Below are positions 21,371-32,974 of a DNA stretch of 64,000 nucleotides, piece after piece. The number at the start of each line of letters is the position of its first letter. The stretch's first letter is position 1. The stretch comes from Selaginella moellendorffii (lineage: Eukaryota; Streptophyta; Lycopodiopsida; Selaginellales; Selaginellaceae). Location of the stretch: contig NW_003314327.1 of the NCBI RefSeq assembly GCF_000143415.4, positions 644,775 through 708,774 on the forward strand. Direction: 5' to 3'. The notes beneath the pieces were generated by a model, which was not told the DNA's origin, did no database searches, and saw only the letters and a program-made list of their open reading frames with translations. The position numbers were made by a program, and so were the translations under genes.

Positions 21371-22728
21371 AACCTGTTGTTCCAGCCTCTGTGGATTTTT
21401 TAGACGAGGATTCTGTGCCATCTGCGGTTGCTGTACTTGACGTTTAGTGTCCACAAGGCAGATTTACTTTCTCTTGATGAGGTTCGCGAGGCTCAAAAGA
21501 TTGAGCCATGGATTCGAAAGCTTCGAGATGGGTTTGAGAATCTTGCATCACTTGCTGATGACTTGCCTTTCCGGCATTTACATTCTCAATATCGCCTTGA
21601 AGACGGCCTTCTTTATTTTGTGGGGACGGATCTTGATGATCATTTACGGTTGGTTGTGCCTTCTATCTTTATTCCGCGGTTTCTCCATGCCTACTATGAT
21701 TCTCCTGTTCTAGGTGGGCATATGGGACATTGTCGTGTAATCGAGAAGTTGCGCAGGTCTTTCTATTGGTCGGAGATGTGACGTGATATTATTTGGTATA
21801 TGCGTAGTTGCGTTTGGTGCCAAACTCGTAATACTCCCCCTCGGGCTGCGGAAGAACAGTTGGAGTCAATTGCAGTCTGTTTGAGTTGGTGGCGTTTGAT
21901 CTTATGGGACCTTTTCCATGGTCAACTGCTAGCAATAAGTATGTTATTATTGCTTCTGACTACTTAACTCGTTGGGTGGAAGTTGGTGCTCTTGCTAGTG
22001 CCTTTGCAACTGCTGTTGGATACTTCTTCCTCAATCGAGTGGTGTTCCAGCATTCTTGTCCAAAGCAGATTCTTTCAGATAATGGTCTTGCAATTATGGC
22101 TGAGGCATTTCATATTTTGACGTCTCGGTTGGGGATACGCCACACTTTCATGAGTGCTTATCATCCACAATCAGACGGTCTGGTGGAACGGCTCGTTCGG
22201 ACATTCAAGGGGATGATTGCGAAGTATGTGAACTTTCAGCATTCGGATTGGGATGGTTATTTGCTGTCTCTTCGGTATGCATATGTTACAGGGGTGCAGA
22301 GTTCTGTTGGTGCTTCACCATATAAACACCTATATGGTTATGATCCAATATTACCAACGGAGCTGGGTTTACCTTCGCAATTGCCACAAGCTGCGGATGC
22401 TAGGTCATGGGATCAGTATTTGATGAGCATTCTTCCACTTATCCGGGCGAAGTCTGCCGAACACTTAGGCCGCATACAAGTGGGACAACAACGGCAATAC
22501 AACTCCCATCATCGTCCACCTACGAAGTACAATATGGATGATTTGGTATTAGTCCGTTTTCCTCATCTTACGGTACGTGGTTTATCTAAAGGGCTTCTTG
22601 CACAGTGGAAAGGACCGTATCGGGTGTTGCGACAAGTTGGACCACAAGTTTATGAGGTTCGGCAAGACATCCAGCAGGCCGATCCTCCAGAGATTGTGCA
22701 TGTGCAGCGGTTGAAATGTTTCATGTAA
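21371..22728 (+). pseudogene. pol part 5: integrase
   Basis: A zinc-binding HHCC region (HAYYDSPVLGGHMGH, then C-x2-C around 21810) is broken by TGA at 21779. The core follows: FDLMGPFPWS...IIASDYLTRW with the first Asp, ILSDNGLAIM with the second Asp, and YHPQSDGLVERLVRTFKG with the Glu of the DD35E triad. The C-terminal end has the GPY/F-type motif QWKGPYRVLR and stops at 22728. No chromodomain is seen. In the living element this would insert the cDNA; the stop makes this copy inactive. Confidence 0.92.
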
Positions 22729-22853
22729 AGGGATCAGGAGCAGTTAATACCACCTACAAATCCACCGATGCCTCCTCCTGACATTCCTCCAGATCCCAGC
22801 CCATCTACAAGAGAACCTTGATTGTCTTCCATTATTCCGAGAGGAGGGGATGA

Positions 22854-23028
22854 TGTGAGGGCCAAGTGTACAACTACAATGCTGTATACTAATATTAGTA
22901 TAGTGAGATTTTGGTAGCTGTCGGATTGGTTTCAATCTGGACCACTTGCTCCTGTATATAAACTAGGGTTTTTGGGCTAATTGATATGCACATTTCTGTA
23001 TTCCTTTTCCATATTCCATGCACTCACA
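22854..23028 (+). repeat. 3' LTR of the Ty3/gypsy element
   Basis: 175 bp, TGTGAG...CTCACA, preceded by the purine tract GAGAGGAGGGGATGA. Followed by AATT, which also precedes the 5' LTR. Confidence 0.93.
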
Positions 23029-24829
23029 AATTCAATATCAATTAAGTTATGAATTTACAATATAATTATTTACAAATCAGAAAATAAAACACAATAAGCA
23101 AAATATATATAGTTAATTAAGTCTTACCTTTGACTTCTATAATAGCAAATTTTATACCATTTGTTTTTTGTATTATAAGTTATTTCTTCCAAAATAAGTA
23201 GTTAAACTAGAATTTAATACATGTATATTTAAGTTTTATATGAATGAAATTTATGTATAGATTAGATATAAGGCAAATGGTAAAACAACAATATCAATAG
23301 TGATAACTATGGGATTGAAAAATTCTTTATTCTTACCACAAAGTGATAGAGAATAAAAATATTAAAATGTGATATGGTTAAAGCTTCATATTTTTTATCT
23401 AGTTTTAAAAATATTTTAAAAAACTTAAGTTTTAATAGAAGATGATAAAGTTATATGAATATAAAATAATAATTATTAATAACTTTAAAGGTATCAAGGT
23501 AATTAAAAATATTTTATCATTTTCTCTAATAAATTCCTAGGCAGATGAGATGTTGATGGATATTGAAAACAAATAGAGAATAAATTATATAACATATGTA
23601 CTATGCTAGAAGAAAGGATAACATTTTGTTCCTTAACTACTCAAAACTACATGTAAAAGAGTATAACAAACCATTAGTTAAACATAAAAATACAACTAAA
23701 GGATATTTATCCTCAATGTGTTTTCATTCAGAAGGATTAACAACAAAATTATATTGAATTCCTTAATACAACATAATGAAAAAGGGATTATCTTTAGAAA
23801 ATTATAAATCTCTATTTTTAAATTTAACATGTTTATAAAGAAATGCAGTCATAAAAGAATATAAGGTTTATGAGAATAAGTATGAATGGTGTGAAATGCT
23901 TAAAAAATGTGCTATAAAAAGATTCTCAAGGTTTAGGTTGTATGATATCACTCACAAATCTATACAAATGAAACTCAAGTGGTTAATCGATTGTAGCATG
24001 CTCTACATTAGCTATTTGTATTACAGGTAGATGGTGGATACTTTTGTCTGTGGATGCCCTACAAGATAAAAAGTACACTTATAATATACTTTTATCCTTT
24101 GTATCGAGCAACTCACAAATGGTATCATCCACTCATTCTTTGGCAACTTAGAAAGAATATCAACTTCCATTTTACTCAAAATGGTTGATGTAATTGGAGG
24201 GATTTTCTATTATTATTGAGGTGACTCAGAAGATGTTCCTTGAGGAGCATCCAATGGCTGAGTATCCAAAGGAAGGCGATTTAAATTGTCAATCATGTCA
24301 CTATCCATACAAATGTGCTAGTTGGATTTTGAGTCGAGATAACTATAACCCTAAGGATCTCATTTGCCTTGTTAAAAAGATTATAACTTCTTGTAAGCTC
24401 TAAGCTCCTCCTAAACCAACTTGCAATATAGTCCATATTGTTGCTCTTGCTGCAAGTTTTATCACCCATTCTAATGTAAAAGTAGCCTGGTGTCATCCAA
24501 GAGCACAATTGGCTTTTTTATCAAGCAATTGCCTCTTTTCAATTGGTTTAAAGGGAGAAAGATAGGGTGTGTTATATATAGTATCTGAGTAAATAGCAAG
24601 GTTTAATTTTTATTTATGAATGACTATTTAAAATATAATATACCTATGAACAGACAAGCCAAATAAGATCCTTCCTCTCAATGTTTGTTAGATTTTTTTT
24701 ATAAGAGTTTAAATCTACTCAAAGCAAAAACAACATGCTTTAACTAAAAGTTTAAACCTTGCTAATGTGTCAAAAAATCTGATGTAAAATCAAAATTTAC
24801 ATAGTGCAAAAAATCACATATGTGGTGCT
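23029..24829. other. AT-rich non-coding stretch
   Basis: No gene, RNA or recognisable repeat family seen. A 69-codon open frame at 24194-24403 has two Cys pairs but no recognisable homology. Confidence 0.6.
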
Positions 24830-26922
24830 AACTTTTATTTTGCCATGCATATGTGGAGGTACTAATCTACCTAGAATCGTCTTCGGGAACCTTGAAGGAA
24901 CTCTGTCCCTTAGCTTGCTAAGGCCTCCCTTTTTGCAAGTTTTCCAATTGCCACGTAGTCTAACATGGACAATTCCATATTTTAGACTTTCCATGGCATC
25001 ACGGTTGCTAGCGGCAACACCCTCGAGCCCCCACTTGATTCTCCACTCCCAGCTGGCATAACCAACCTTGGTTATGCCCTTCGATTCCTATGGTTCGGTT
25101 CCATCCCCTTACTTCTTGCTTTTGGCTTCACACCTTTCCTTCGGTCATTCTCCTCCAGACCAGGAAGATAGCTTTGCACTTTCTATCATGCCTTAGCAAG
25201 TATCCTTAGGGATGAACCTACCCAATAGCCCAGGGAGTGGTTCCTCAATCCAGGTATGCTCACTTTATAATCCCACACACTGGGATTACATTGTTGCTTA
25301 TGAGCCTTTACATGCCCATCACTAGCCTTGCCAAAATTCCATTTTTGGCTTTGTCCAACTCGGGTAGATAGTCCTCTCCTGTCTCCGCAACCTTGGACAT
25401 TTGGATAGCACCTTCTATCCATCATTCGCTAGGGACTTAGTCCCTTGGGCTTTATCCATTGCCCTCGCGACATCAAACACCACTTTCTGGTGTTCTAGAG
25501 TGTTCGGGTGTCCCAATGATGGCTTTTTTGACAATGAGTTTTTTTTTTATGACATTGACTTACTATATCGCAACACAAGCAACTTATCCCCCGTAAGGGT
25601 ATATCCGACTTCCCTATGCTATTAAGAAGTCTTGGGTAGCTACCTTCTACCCATTTAACCAGTTATTTTGCACCTCTTGCTTAGTTGCCTCATAGTTGTC
25701 AAGTCCTACAACTCATTGCTTGGTGCTTTCACACCTCCATCATTATCTGGGTCACCACACTCCAACTGCATGCTCTGCAGCTTAGGCTATGCCATTCTCA
25801 TTTCCATTGGGATTCCTTTGGCAAGGGGTTCTCATGAACCCACCAACATAGCCTCAAAGTATCACACCTTGGCACATTTGGTGTCTCCACACCATCGGCT
25901 CCACGAGCCTACCTCTATGACACTTTCCCTTTGTGTCTAAGTCTTTGCCAAGACCAACACCGCTCTTTCTCATACCAACCATCCGTTAGCACTGCACCAT
26001 AGAGGTCACACACAATTTTGTGTCAAAGTTGTTTTCTTCTGGGAACACCTTTCCCATAACTTTAGCATGGCACATTTTGCCATCGATGAGATACCCTCTG
26101 TTCTCATCCTTGGATCCTATGATCCCCCCCCCATCCTTTGTGGGGCACAACACACCTCAGTCCAAATGCTTCCATCAGTCCTTTTAAGACCATCCCTTGA
26201 CTCTACTTGAGTCATCCAGCAGTTTTGGACTTGGTTAATCCACAGACCCGTAAGGTCCTACTTGTGAGGCACTAGCTCACTGGAATACACTTCTTGCATT
26301 CCTGTCCTACTCAAAAGGACTATTTTCACAAGTGTTACTCTGACACTTGATTTTGTTCTTTGGGGGCAACCTTTGCCCCTTAGGACTACTTGTCCATGTG
26401 ATGAGAATACCACTCATCTCTAAGTACACCCCCCAACTCCTTGGGTTGTTCCAGCATTTATTAAAGGTAGCCCCGGCTACCATTTCAAGGACTTGAGTCC
26501 TCTTCCGTATTTGACCTCCCACGGTCATTACTTCTGGTCTCACATTCATGAGCACCAACCTCAACTATATGAGGATAATCTTGTGACTCCTTTATTGTTT
26601 TGGAGTCTCTATCTTTCCCGTGATCCCAACTATAATTGTTTACCACAACTACCTTAGCCAATTTGTTGAGACAAATGCTCATCCGGATCACATCCTCAAC
26701 TCGATGAGGAAAACCTTGCATTGTTCCCAAGATCCCAAAGTCGTTCCATTATTGGCCCTTTTCTATCCACCACCTCGTCTACAAGTTCACACATGAACTG
26801 TAATGGAGAGCCATGTCTTCCTGACTTGCTACTCCTCAAGGATAGGCCCACTCCTCAGACCTTCCAATGCCAACACTAGTGGTGATATACTTGAGCACCA
26901 ATAAAAGTCGGACTAAGGAACA

Positions 26923-26934
26923 GCTCTGATACCA
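26923..26934 (-). promoter_or_regulatory. Primer binding site, initiator methionine tRNA type
   Basis: Minus strand TGGTATCAGAGC, three bases from the LTR end at 26938. It proves that the 1.7-1.9 kb units in the window are LTRs rather than DNA transposons. Confidence 0.9.
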
Positions 26935-26937
26935 AAT

Positions 26938-28841
26938 TGTAAGCGACTAATTTTTCCATTTTACTTTAGTCACTTAACCGCACCTCCGACCACTTGGAGG
27001 AGTCTCATTCACAACCTCCATAAGTCCAACTCAAGACTTGGGGCTTGCTAGCCCCGAGAATGGCATCCATGCCACTCAACCTTAGCACTTGGTCCAAGTG
27101 CTCCACGTGTCCGATCCCATGACCGGCACTCCAAGGTACCACCAACATACCAGCCTGTTACGCTAGGCCATGCCCTTTCACCTTGGTCACACCGGTGGTC
27201 TAACACCACCTACACCACAGTCCTGTCTCTCAAAGACTGGGCCATCCGTCCATGAGGGATCATCCCCGATCCACTCCTTAGCATCCTTAGGATGCCCACA
27301 GACATGGGGAATAGCCCTCCCCAATATCCCCTTTCCGGTCCCTACCAAGCCCCTTTCTGGCCATGACCGTATTCGCCAACATTGCCACTGGATCAAGGCC
27401 CATAGGCCCGACCACTAAGTCCCACGGTCCTCTGGGACTTCCTCACCACACGACTGTATCCTTAGTCACTACACCAGAGAACTACTCCTCTGCCTTTCCA
27501 CAGTCTGGGCCTTCGGGACAACGTTTCGGAACACCGTGGCCTTACGCAAGCCTTATGGGTACTCTCCCCACTTATCGCCTTTAGGTGCTCTAGCCATGGG
27601 CTTAGAGCGAGGTTCCGTTGAGCCACGATAGGTATCCAAGTAGGTAGTGCCACCCACACTTGGACTGGGAGCATCGGCCAGTCGATCTCCCAGGGGAACT
27701 AGAGCCGGCTCTTGAACACTTCACCAAGCTACCCCACTTGTCGGTCCGTGTTCACTCTAGTCTTGGACTTCCCAGTGGGCAGCTCATCACCCAACACTGG
27801 GTCCGGCCTTCCTGGGCCAAACTGGCCTTTCCTGGCCAAACTGGCTCCACTGCAGTCCTCCCCCCTACTATACTTTTGGAGCTCACCAAACCCCCCAGGG
27901 TCTGGGAGACAAACACTTTGGGCTTTCACCCTCTCAGACTCGAACTCGAACTCGGACTCGGACTCGGACTCGGACTCAGGCTTGGTCTCGGCCTCGGCCC
28001 CGGTCTCGGTCTCGGTCCCGATCTCGGTCTCGGTCTCGGTTCCGGTCTCAGTCTCGATCTCGGTCTTGACCTCGGACTCCATCTCGGGTCCATCTCGGAC
28101 TCCATCTCGGACTCCATCTCGTGTCCATCTCGGACTCCATCTCGGGTCCATCTGGGACTCCATTTCGGGTCCATCTCGGGTCCATCTCGGGTCCATCTCG
28201 GACTCCACCTCGGACTCCATCTCGGGTCCATCTCAGACTCCATCTCGGGTCCATCTCGGGTCCATCTCGGACTCCACCTCGGACTTCATCTCGGGTCCAT
28301 CTCAGACTCCATCTCGGGTCCATCTCGGGTCCATCTCGGACTCCACCTCGGACTCCATCTCGGGTCCATCTCGGACTCCATCTCGGGTCCATCTCGGACT
28401 CCATCTCGGACTCCATTTCGGGTCCATCTCGGGTCCATCTCGGACTCCACCTCGGACTCCATCTCGGGTCCATCTCAGACTCCACCTCGGACTCCACCTC
28501 GGACTCCACCTCGGACTCCATCTCGGACTCCATCTCGGGTCCACCTCGGACTCCACTTCGGATCCATCTCGGACTCCACTTCGGACCCGAACTTGGGTCC
28601 ATCTCGGACACTTCCTCGTGTCATGTGTTGGTCCTTTTTGGGTCCCTTTTTGGAGCCTCGTTTATTGCTCACTTCGTGCTTGTTCCTCGAGCCCTTTGTT
28701 GGGAGTTCCACTCCCGCTCTCAACCTTTCGAGTCGGAGCTTTTAGTCCAAACGTGTTACGCTCGTTTGGTTTTCGCTTCGGCCACCACCACATGGCACCC
28801 TTCCGGCTCCACTTTGGGGCCTAGGGATTTTGTGTCTCACA
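26938..28841 (-). repeat. Long LTR, copy 3 (5' LTR)
   Basis: Nearly the same sequence as copy 4 (60254-62186) on the opposite strand. The hexamer array is at about 27940-28075 and the 11-12-mer array at about 28076-28615. The base run GTATA follows at 28842. Confidence 0.93.
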
Positions 28842-30597
28842 GTATAATAGGGACTGTGATGAGGAGGACCATCTACATTTCACAAACTATATATAAAGGG
28901 GAGATGTTTCTAGCGCCTTTCATAAGGGATGATCCTGAGCAATTTCCATTTAAGGACTTCGTCACCACTGAGCTTACAAAACTCGGAGAGGACTGGCTGC
29001 CAAAGAAGGCCACAAGCACAACTCCATTTGATAAACAACTTGGCCAACCTTACTTCATGTGTTGAGTGGCTTTCAGGTAACATACAATTTCTCAACTATA
29101 CTCAACTGTTTATATTCTATTATAGGTATCTCCAATATAGAGGCGTTCCTCTTGAAACACCGGTATGCACACAACTCCTGAGGCATGGTGTGAGAGATGG
29201 AGGGATATACTCGACAACAATGAAGTTTCTAGCAACAATAAAGCGTGCTTGTCTTTGGGAATTGGAGATGCTAGATTATGAACCAACCCACCAAGAGGCT
29301 GCAAAAGGCAATAATAATGATGAAGATGATGGCTATGAGAATGTCAACCCTGTTGGTGCCAATGGTGAGCAGAGTGAAGATGGCGGTGAGAACGAGATTC
29401 TTTGAAACATAGTCATGCAAGAGAACCAGAACGTCCAAGAAGTTCTACCTCGACGAAAGCGTGCAAATCCACATTTGGAGGAATTAGTCAACAGTGATGA
29501 TGACAAGACGTCCCCATAACCGAGGAACTTCTCGAGGTATATTTCTTTTAATTCTCTCCTTTTCTTAGTTCCTCAAAATGGTTGCAGCAAAAACTGTCGG
29601 GAGTAACTTCATTCCAGCTCGTCTTGATGCCTGAGAAGAGGACCTGGAGGAACTTACATCTACCATACGCCACATGACAGTATGTAAATTTTTCTTAAGT
29701 TCACATCTTATCTTTGTCTTCTCCCCTAGATTCGCCCTGTTTCTCTAGTGGCATTCCATGGTGAAGTTGGGATCTTTATTGGCTCTTACAGTTCATTGAT
29801 GGCATCTTTTGAGGAGGATGCTGAGAATATGGCTATCCGGCAAAAGTGGGAGCGCTTTTGTCAGAAGATCCATATGCGACCGCTCAAGAGCACAAACTTC
29901 ATGCTCTTCGACATGCCAAATGGTCTTCCAGACGCTAATGGTGATGTCCCAAACTAGAACAACCTGACTAAAGACCACTTGAAGGATGCATTCCTTTTGG
30001 CAGCAATTCTCTTTCACACAACCGGTTAAATTGCCTTCATTCTCCCGAATGACCCCCATTGGATGTCCTGCCTTATGAGGTATGCAACTCGAGTCAACTT
30101 CAAGAGGTTCTCTTCCGGGTGCATCATGGATAGTGTTGGGGTCGAGACCAAAGGCATCCTAAGCATGCTAGAGAAGGTAAGAAATCATCTTCTGTTTTGG
30201 TTGTCTCTAAAGTTTTATTATTCAGGTTATGATGTGGACCTACCATGTGTTCTACAAAAGAGAAAATGATGGTTTTTGTGATAGCGAGCGTGTTGCAAGG
30301 GTTTTGCCAGGGTATGATAGCTTTACTGACATCATACCAAATCTCATAGACGACGATATCCGCAACACATTGTCTGGGTATCAGTTCCAATCTCCATCGG
30401 CGATGCATGTCCTACTTGAGCTTTATTGCCCAACTAGGGATGTTGTCATCGATTGCACAGCAGTTAGTGGTTCGATGGTCGAAGCAGCACGTGACTTTAG
30501 TAGTCGGTGTTTGCGATTGAAGAATATGAGTTCTTCAAACGCTGTCTTAGAGTTTTTTGTCCTTCTCTATCAGTTGCTTTTAGGAGGTAATTTATGA
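28842..30597 (+). pseudogene. C-terminal half of a second ParB/methyltransferase-like transposon gene
   Basis: Several open pieces on the plus strand: from 28842 (TIYKGEMFLAPFIRDDPEQF, FTTELTKLGEDWLPKK), 29096-29405 (ending in an acidic tail), 29740-30180 (LVAFHGEVGIFIGSYSSLM, FILPNDPHW) and 30229-30597. The last piece has KP-type helix, RDVVIDCTAVSGSMVEAA and a downstream hydrophobic strand, the layout of the final motif of adenine methylases (V-x-D-x3-G-S-G-x4-A). Frames are interrupted by stops at 29955 and 30027 and by probable introns. The matching N-terminal ParB-like half is at 62187-63900 on the minus strand. Assignment rests on domain layout, not on a database hit. Confidence 0.6.
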
Positions 30598-30652
30598 TGT
30601 TTTAAAAACTTATATACAATGAATGCATCCACTTGCAATGAGATAATGATTG

Positions 30653-30745
30653 TGATAGTGACAGTGTCAGTGCAATAGATAGTGATAGCGTCAATGACAG
30701 AGACAGTGTCAGTGTCAGAGATGACAGCGTTACAGTGTCAGTCTA
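30653..30745 (+). repeat. Cluster of GACAGTGTCAGTG-type short repeats
   Basis: At least five imperfect copies of a near-palindromic word (GACAGTGTCAG) just past the 3' end of the methyltransferase-like relic. A poly-G run follows at about 30823-30840. Confidence 0.7.
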
Positions 30746-30886
30746 TCAAATTTCATAATTACTAGTATTATGAGTTTATTATCTATAGGTAATACAATTT
30801 TGTTAATAAAAAAAAGGTGAGAGGGGGGGGGGGGGGGGCGGGGATGGATAATATCATAGTGTAAGAATTATTAGTAGCTAGAATTT

Positions 30887-31480
30887 TCAGTAGGATGGCC
30901 TAAAAATACCATATTCAGCACTTGTGGATGTAGTATTTACTAACGGAATATTGTTTCTCACCATGAAATGATAATGGTTGTGTGTTTTTAACTCTTTTTT
31001 GATTTTCTTATACATCCATTTATGCACACCTTCCACACAAGTTCTTGGGCAATTGTGACAGTGTTCTAGAAAAGTTTCTAAACCCATATAGCCTTCTATT
31101 TTATCTAAATAAAAGTAGCAGATGGGACACTGGAGATAATATGTGTTCATTCTTTCAAAAGTTTCAGCCATATCTAGAGCCAGATGTTTCAAGTGCACAC
31201 CTTCCAAACCACTTGAATGCTTCCACACCTTCCAAACCATTTGAAAGCCACTTGAAGCACATGAGGCAATCTATCTTTAGTAGCAACATCTAGAACATTA
31301 TCTGGAAGAGGGATCTCTTATTCAGTCACACTTGGGGCTACAAAAGGAAAAGCCTCACAACGATTGTTATGTGGAGGTAAGGGTGGAATGTTGGTAGAAG
31401 TTGGAAATGAAGGTGGAGACTCATATGAAATGCATGGGGGCCAAGTGTGAGTAGCAATAGCATTTTCCCTAGCCATTCCT
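30887..31480 (-). pseudogene. Small CCHC-type zinc-finger gene, copy A
   Basis: Minus strand. The downstream part has YYLQCPICYFYLDK, then FLEHCHNCPR and WMYKKIKKELKTH, i.e. a Cys-x2-Cys...His/Cys cluster followed by a basic helix, ending SAEYGIFRPSY. Upstream on the same strand is a Pro-rich segment (SYESPPSFPTSTN type) ending in an in-frame TAA. Copy B at 31735-32301 has the same layout. The minus orientation faces the methyltransferase-like relic. No known family recognised. Confidence 0.55.
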
Positions 31481-31734
31481 ACACTCTAAACAAAATGAAA
31501 TTTCAATGTTGAAAGCATCCTTTGTCGGTATTTATACTAAGAAAAGATTTAGGGGTTCTTGAAAGTCTAAATTGTCAGTCTCAAAAATAGGACTTTAGAA
31601 TTATAACAGTGTCAGAACCACTTGTATATATAATAATATCTTTATACATGCTAGAATACTATCATTCTCAAAAATATAAGATTCTCCACTTTACTCAAAA
31701 AGAATTATACTTTTGAAAAAACTATGCATGACTT

Positions 31735-32301
31735 TCACATTACATTAAAAGGTGGCCTAAATATTCTATATTCAGCACTTACTGATGCAGTGTTCACTAA
31801 TGGAATATTGTTCTCCACCATGAAATCATAATAGCTATGTGTCTTTAATTCTTTCTTGATTTTCTTATACATCCATACGTGCACACCTTCCAAACCCACT
31901 CTTGGGCATTTGCGACAATGCTCAATAAAATTTACCAAACCCATACAACCATCTGTCTTGTTTAAATAAAAGTTGCATATAGGACACTAAAGATAATATG
32001 TATCTACATTAAACTCCCTTGCCATATCTGGAGCAAGATCTTGAAGAAAATATTGACATCGCTCTTGGAGCATTGGAGGCAATCCAACTCTTTTAACAAC
32101 ATCATAAGGAAGGAATTCTTATTTAGTTGCACTCGAGGTCATAAATGGAACAACCTCATAACATCCCTCAAAATAAAAAGGAGGATTGTTGCGTAGAGGT
32201 GAAGGTGGATTATTGGTTGAGATTGGAGATGGAGGTGGAGACTCATATGAAAGGCTTCCGAGACCAAAAGTAAACTTCTTCCTAACCATTGCAACACACA
32301 A
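31735..32301 (-). pseudogene. Small CCHC-type zinc-finger gene, copy B
   Basis: Starts at 32301 (MCVAMVRKKF), has the Pro-rich segment SYESPPPSPISTN, then TAA at 32119-32121, then an open continuation with PPMLQERCQYFLQDLAPDMA, CPICNFYLNK, IEHCRKCPR and WMYKKIKKELKTH, ending at 31735. A further TAG precedes the first Cys pair. Copy A shares the TAA at the equivalent place. Together the pieces would make about 190 residues. Tandem duplication is clear; function is unknown. Confidence 0.55.
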
Positions 32302-32728
32302 GAAGAATTAAACTTCCCAGCAATAAGAATTCTTTGATTAATATACTATATCAATCTCGGGAATGATGTTTTATTATGACATGACAATATATTGAATCAT
32401 TATTGTCAGTCTTAGTAATTTCAACCTACTATGAGAGACAAGTGGCTATAAGGTTTCAAAAGCTAAAAACTAGCATATAATTAATATAGAGCCTTATTTT
32501 ATATAGCTGGCTTGCCATATATAATAATGGCGAATACACACAAGCACGCGAGTATGCCTTTTTGCAAGATTACTTTTCAATCCCAAAATCATATATAGAT
32601 TTAATTCTTTGATTTGTCCACATCATATATCTTTGCAAAGACAAAACATATCAAAAGGAATAAGATATATATAAAAATCTTACTTTTTTTTATAATACTT
32701 TAGTGGATTATAAAAGCCATTGAAAGGT

Positions 32729-32974
32729 TTATAGAGTGGATTTATTAGTGTTTTCCACTGTGCTGTCCATTTCTTCTTTTCTTTTGCTTTGGATTGTTAT
32801 TTCAAAAGTAACAAGAGCATTTTTATCAATAGTGACAGTGGTCTCCACATTCCCGGATGGATAATAAGGACCAAACGTGTAATATAGAGATTGTGGTAGT
32901 GAAACAAAATTAATATTCTCACATTTCTGTATGCTAGAACTATTTACAGCTTTTTTGTCTTCCTTGCTTCCCAT
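32729..32974 (-). CDS. Small acidic protein, paralogue of the transposon-borne one
   Basis: 81 residues from ATG at 32974 (MGSKEDKKAVNSSS). It shares with the protein at 5934-6191 the order SLP-x-S-x-YYT-x-G, T-I-x-x-N-A-x-V-T, TIQSK and a C-terminal Asp/Ser/Thr/Glu-rich tail. No stop or frameshift. It lies next to the other relics of the second element, on the same strand as the CCHC genes. No known domain. Confidence 0.6.
   Translation of the reverse strand: MGSKEDKKAVNSSSIQKCENINFVSLPQSLYYTFGPYYPSGNVETTVTIDKNALVTFEITIQSKRKEEMDSTVENTNKSTL

Larger units (their letters stand above)
1173..23028 (+). mobile_element. Ty3/gypsy LTR retrotransposon, dead, carrying three nested insertions
   Basis: Two LTRs of about 175 bp bound the element, each starting TGTGAGGGCCAAGTG and ending in CTAACA or CTCACA, and a 4-bp AATT flanks both ends as a probable target duplication. 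Between them lie gag, an aspartic protease (VDTG), reverse transcriptase, RNase H and integrase in the Ty3/gypsy order (integrase last). A purine tract just before 22854 is the likely polypurine tract. Removing the three insertions (3353-5082, 5274-18519, 18718-20595) and their duplications leaves about 5.0 kb, a normal size for this group. Many in-frame stops (for example 20953, 21130, 21244, 21779) show that it is inactive. Confidence 0.93.
24830..28841 (-). mobile_element. 5' half of the long-LTR retrotransposon (internal region, PBS and 5' LTR)
   Basis: On the minus strand: a 1904-bp LTR (28841 down to 26938, TGTGAGACAC...CGCTTACA), three bases, then a 12-nt primer binding site identical to the usual initiator-Met tRNA site (26934 down to 26923), then about 2 kb of internal sequence that shows no protein domain. 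The internal part looks non-coding, so this family is probably non-autonomous. The element stops abruptly near 24830 with no second LTR; the missing 3' half with polypurine tract and LTR is at about 58230-62186 in the opposite orientation. The boundary at 24830 is approximate. Confidence 0.82.

Noticed and set aside
22530-22728. Chromodomain at the end of the gypsy integrase
   Set aside because: Only the GPY/F-type motif is visible; the frame ends shortly after with no chromodomain pattern.
24194-24403. Small Cys-containing open frame
   Set aside because: No homology, no paralogue in the window, AT-rich surroundings.
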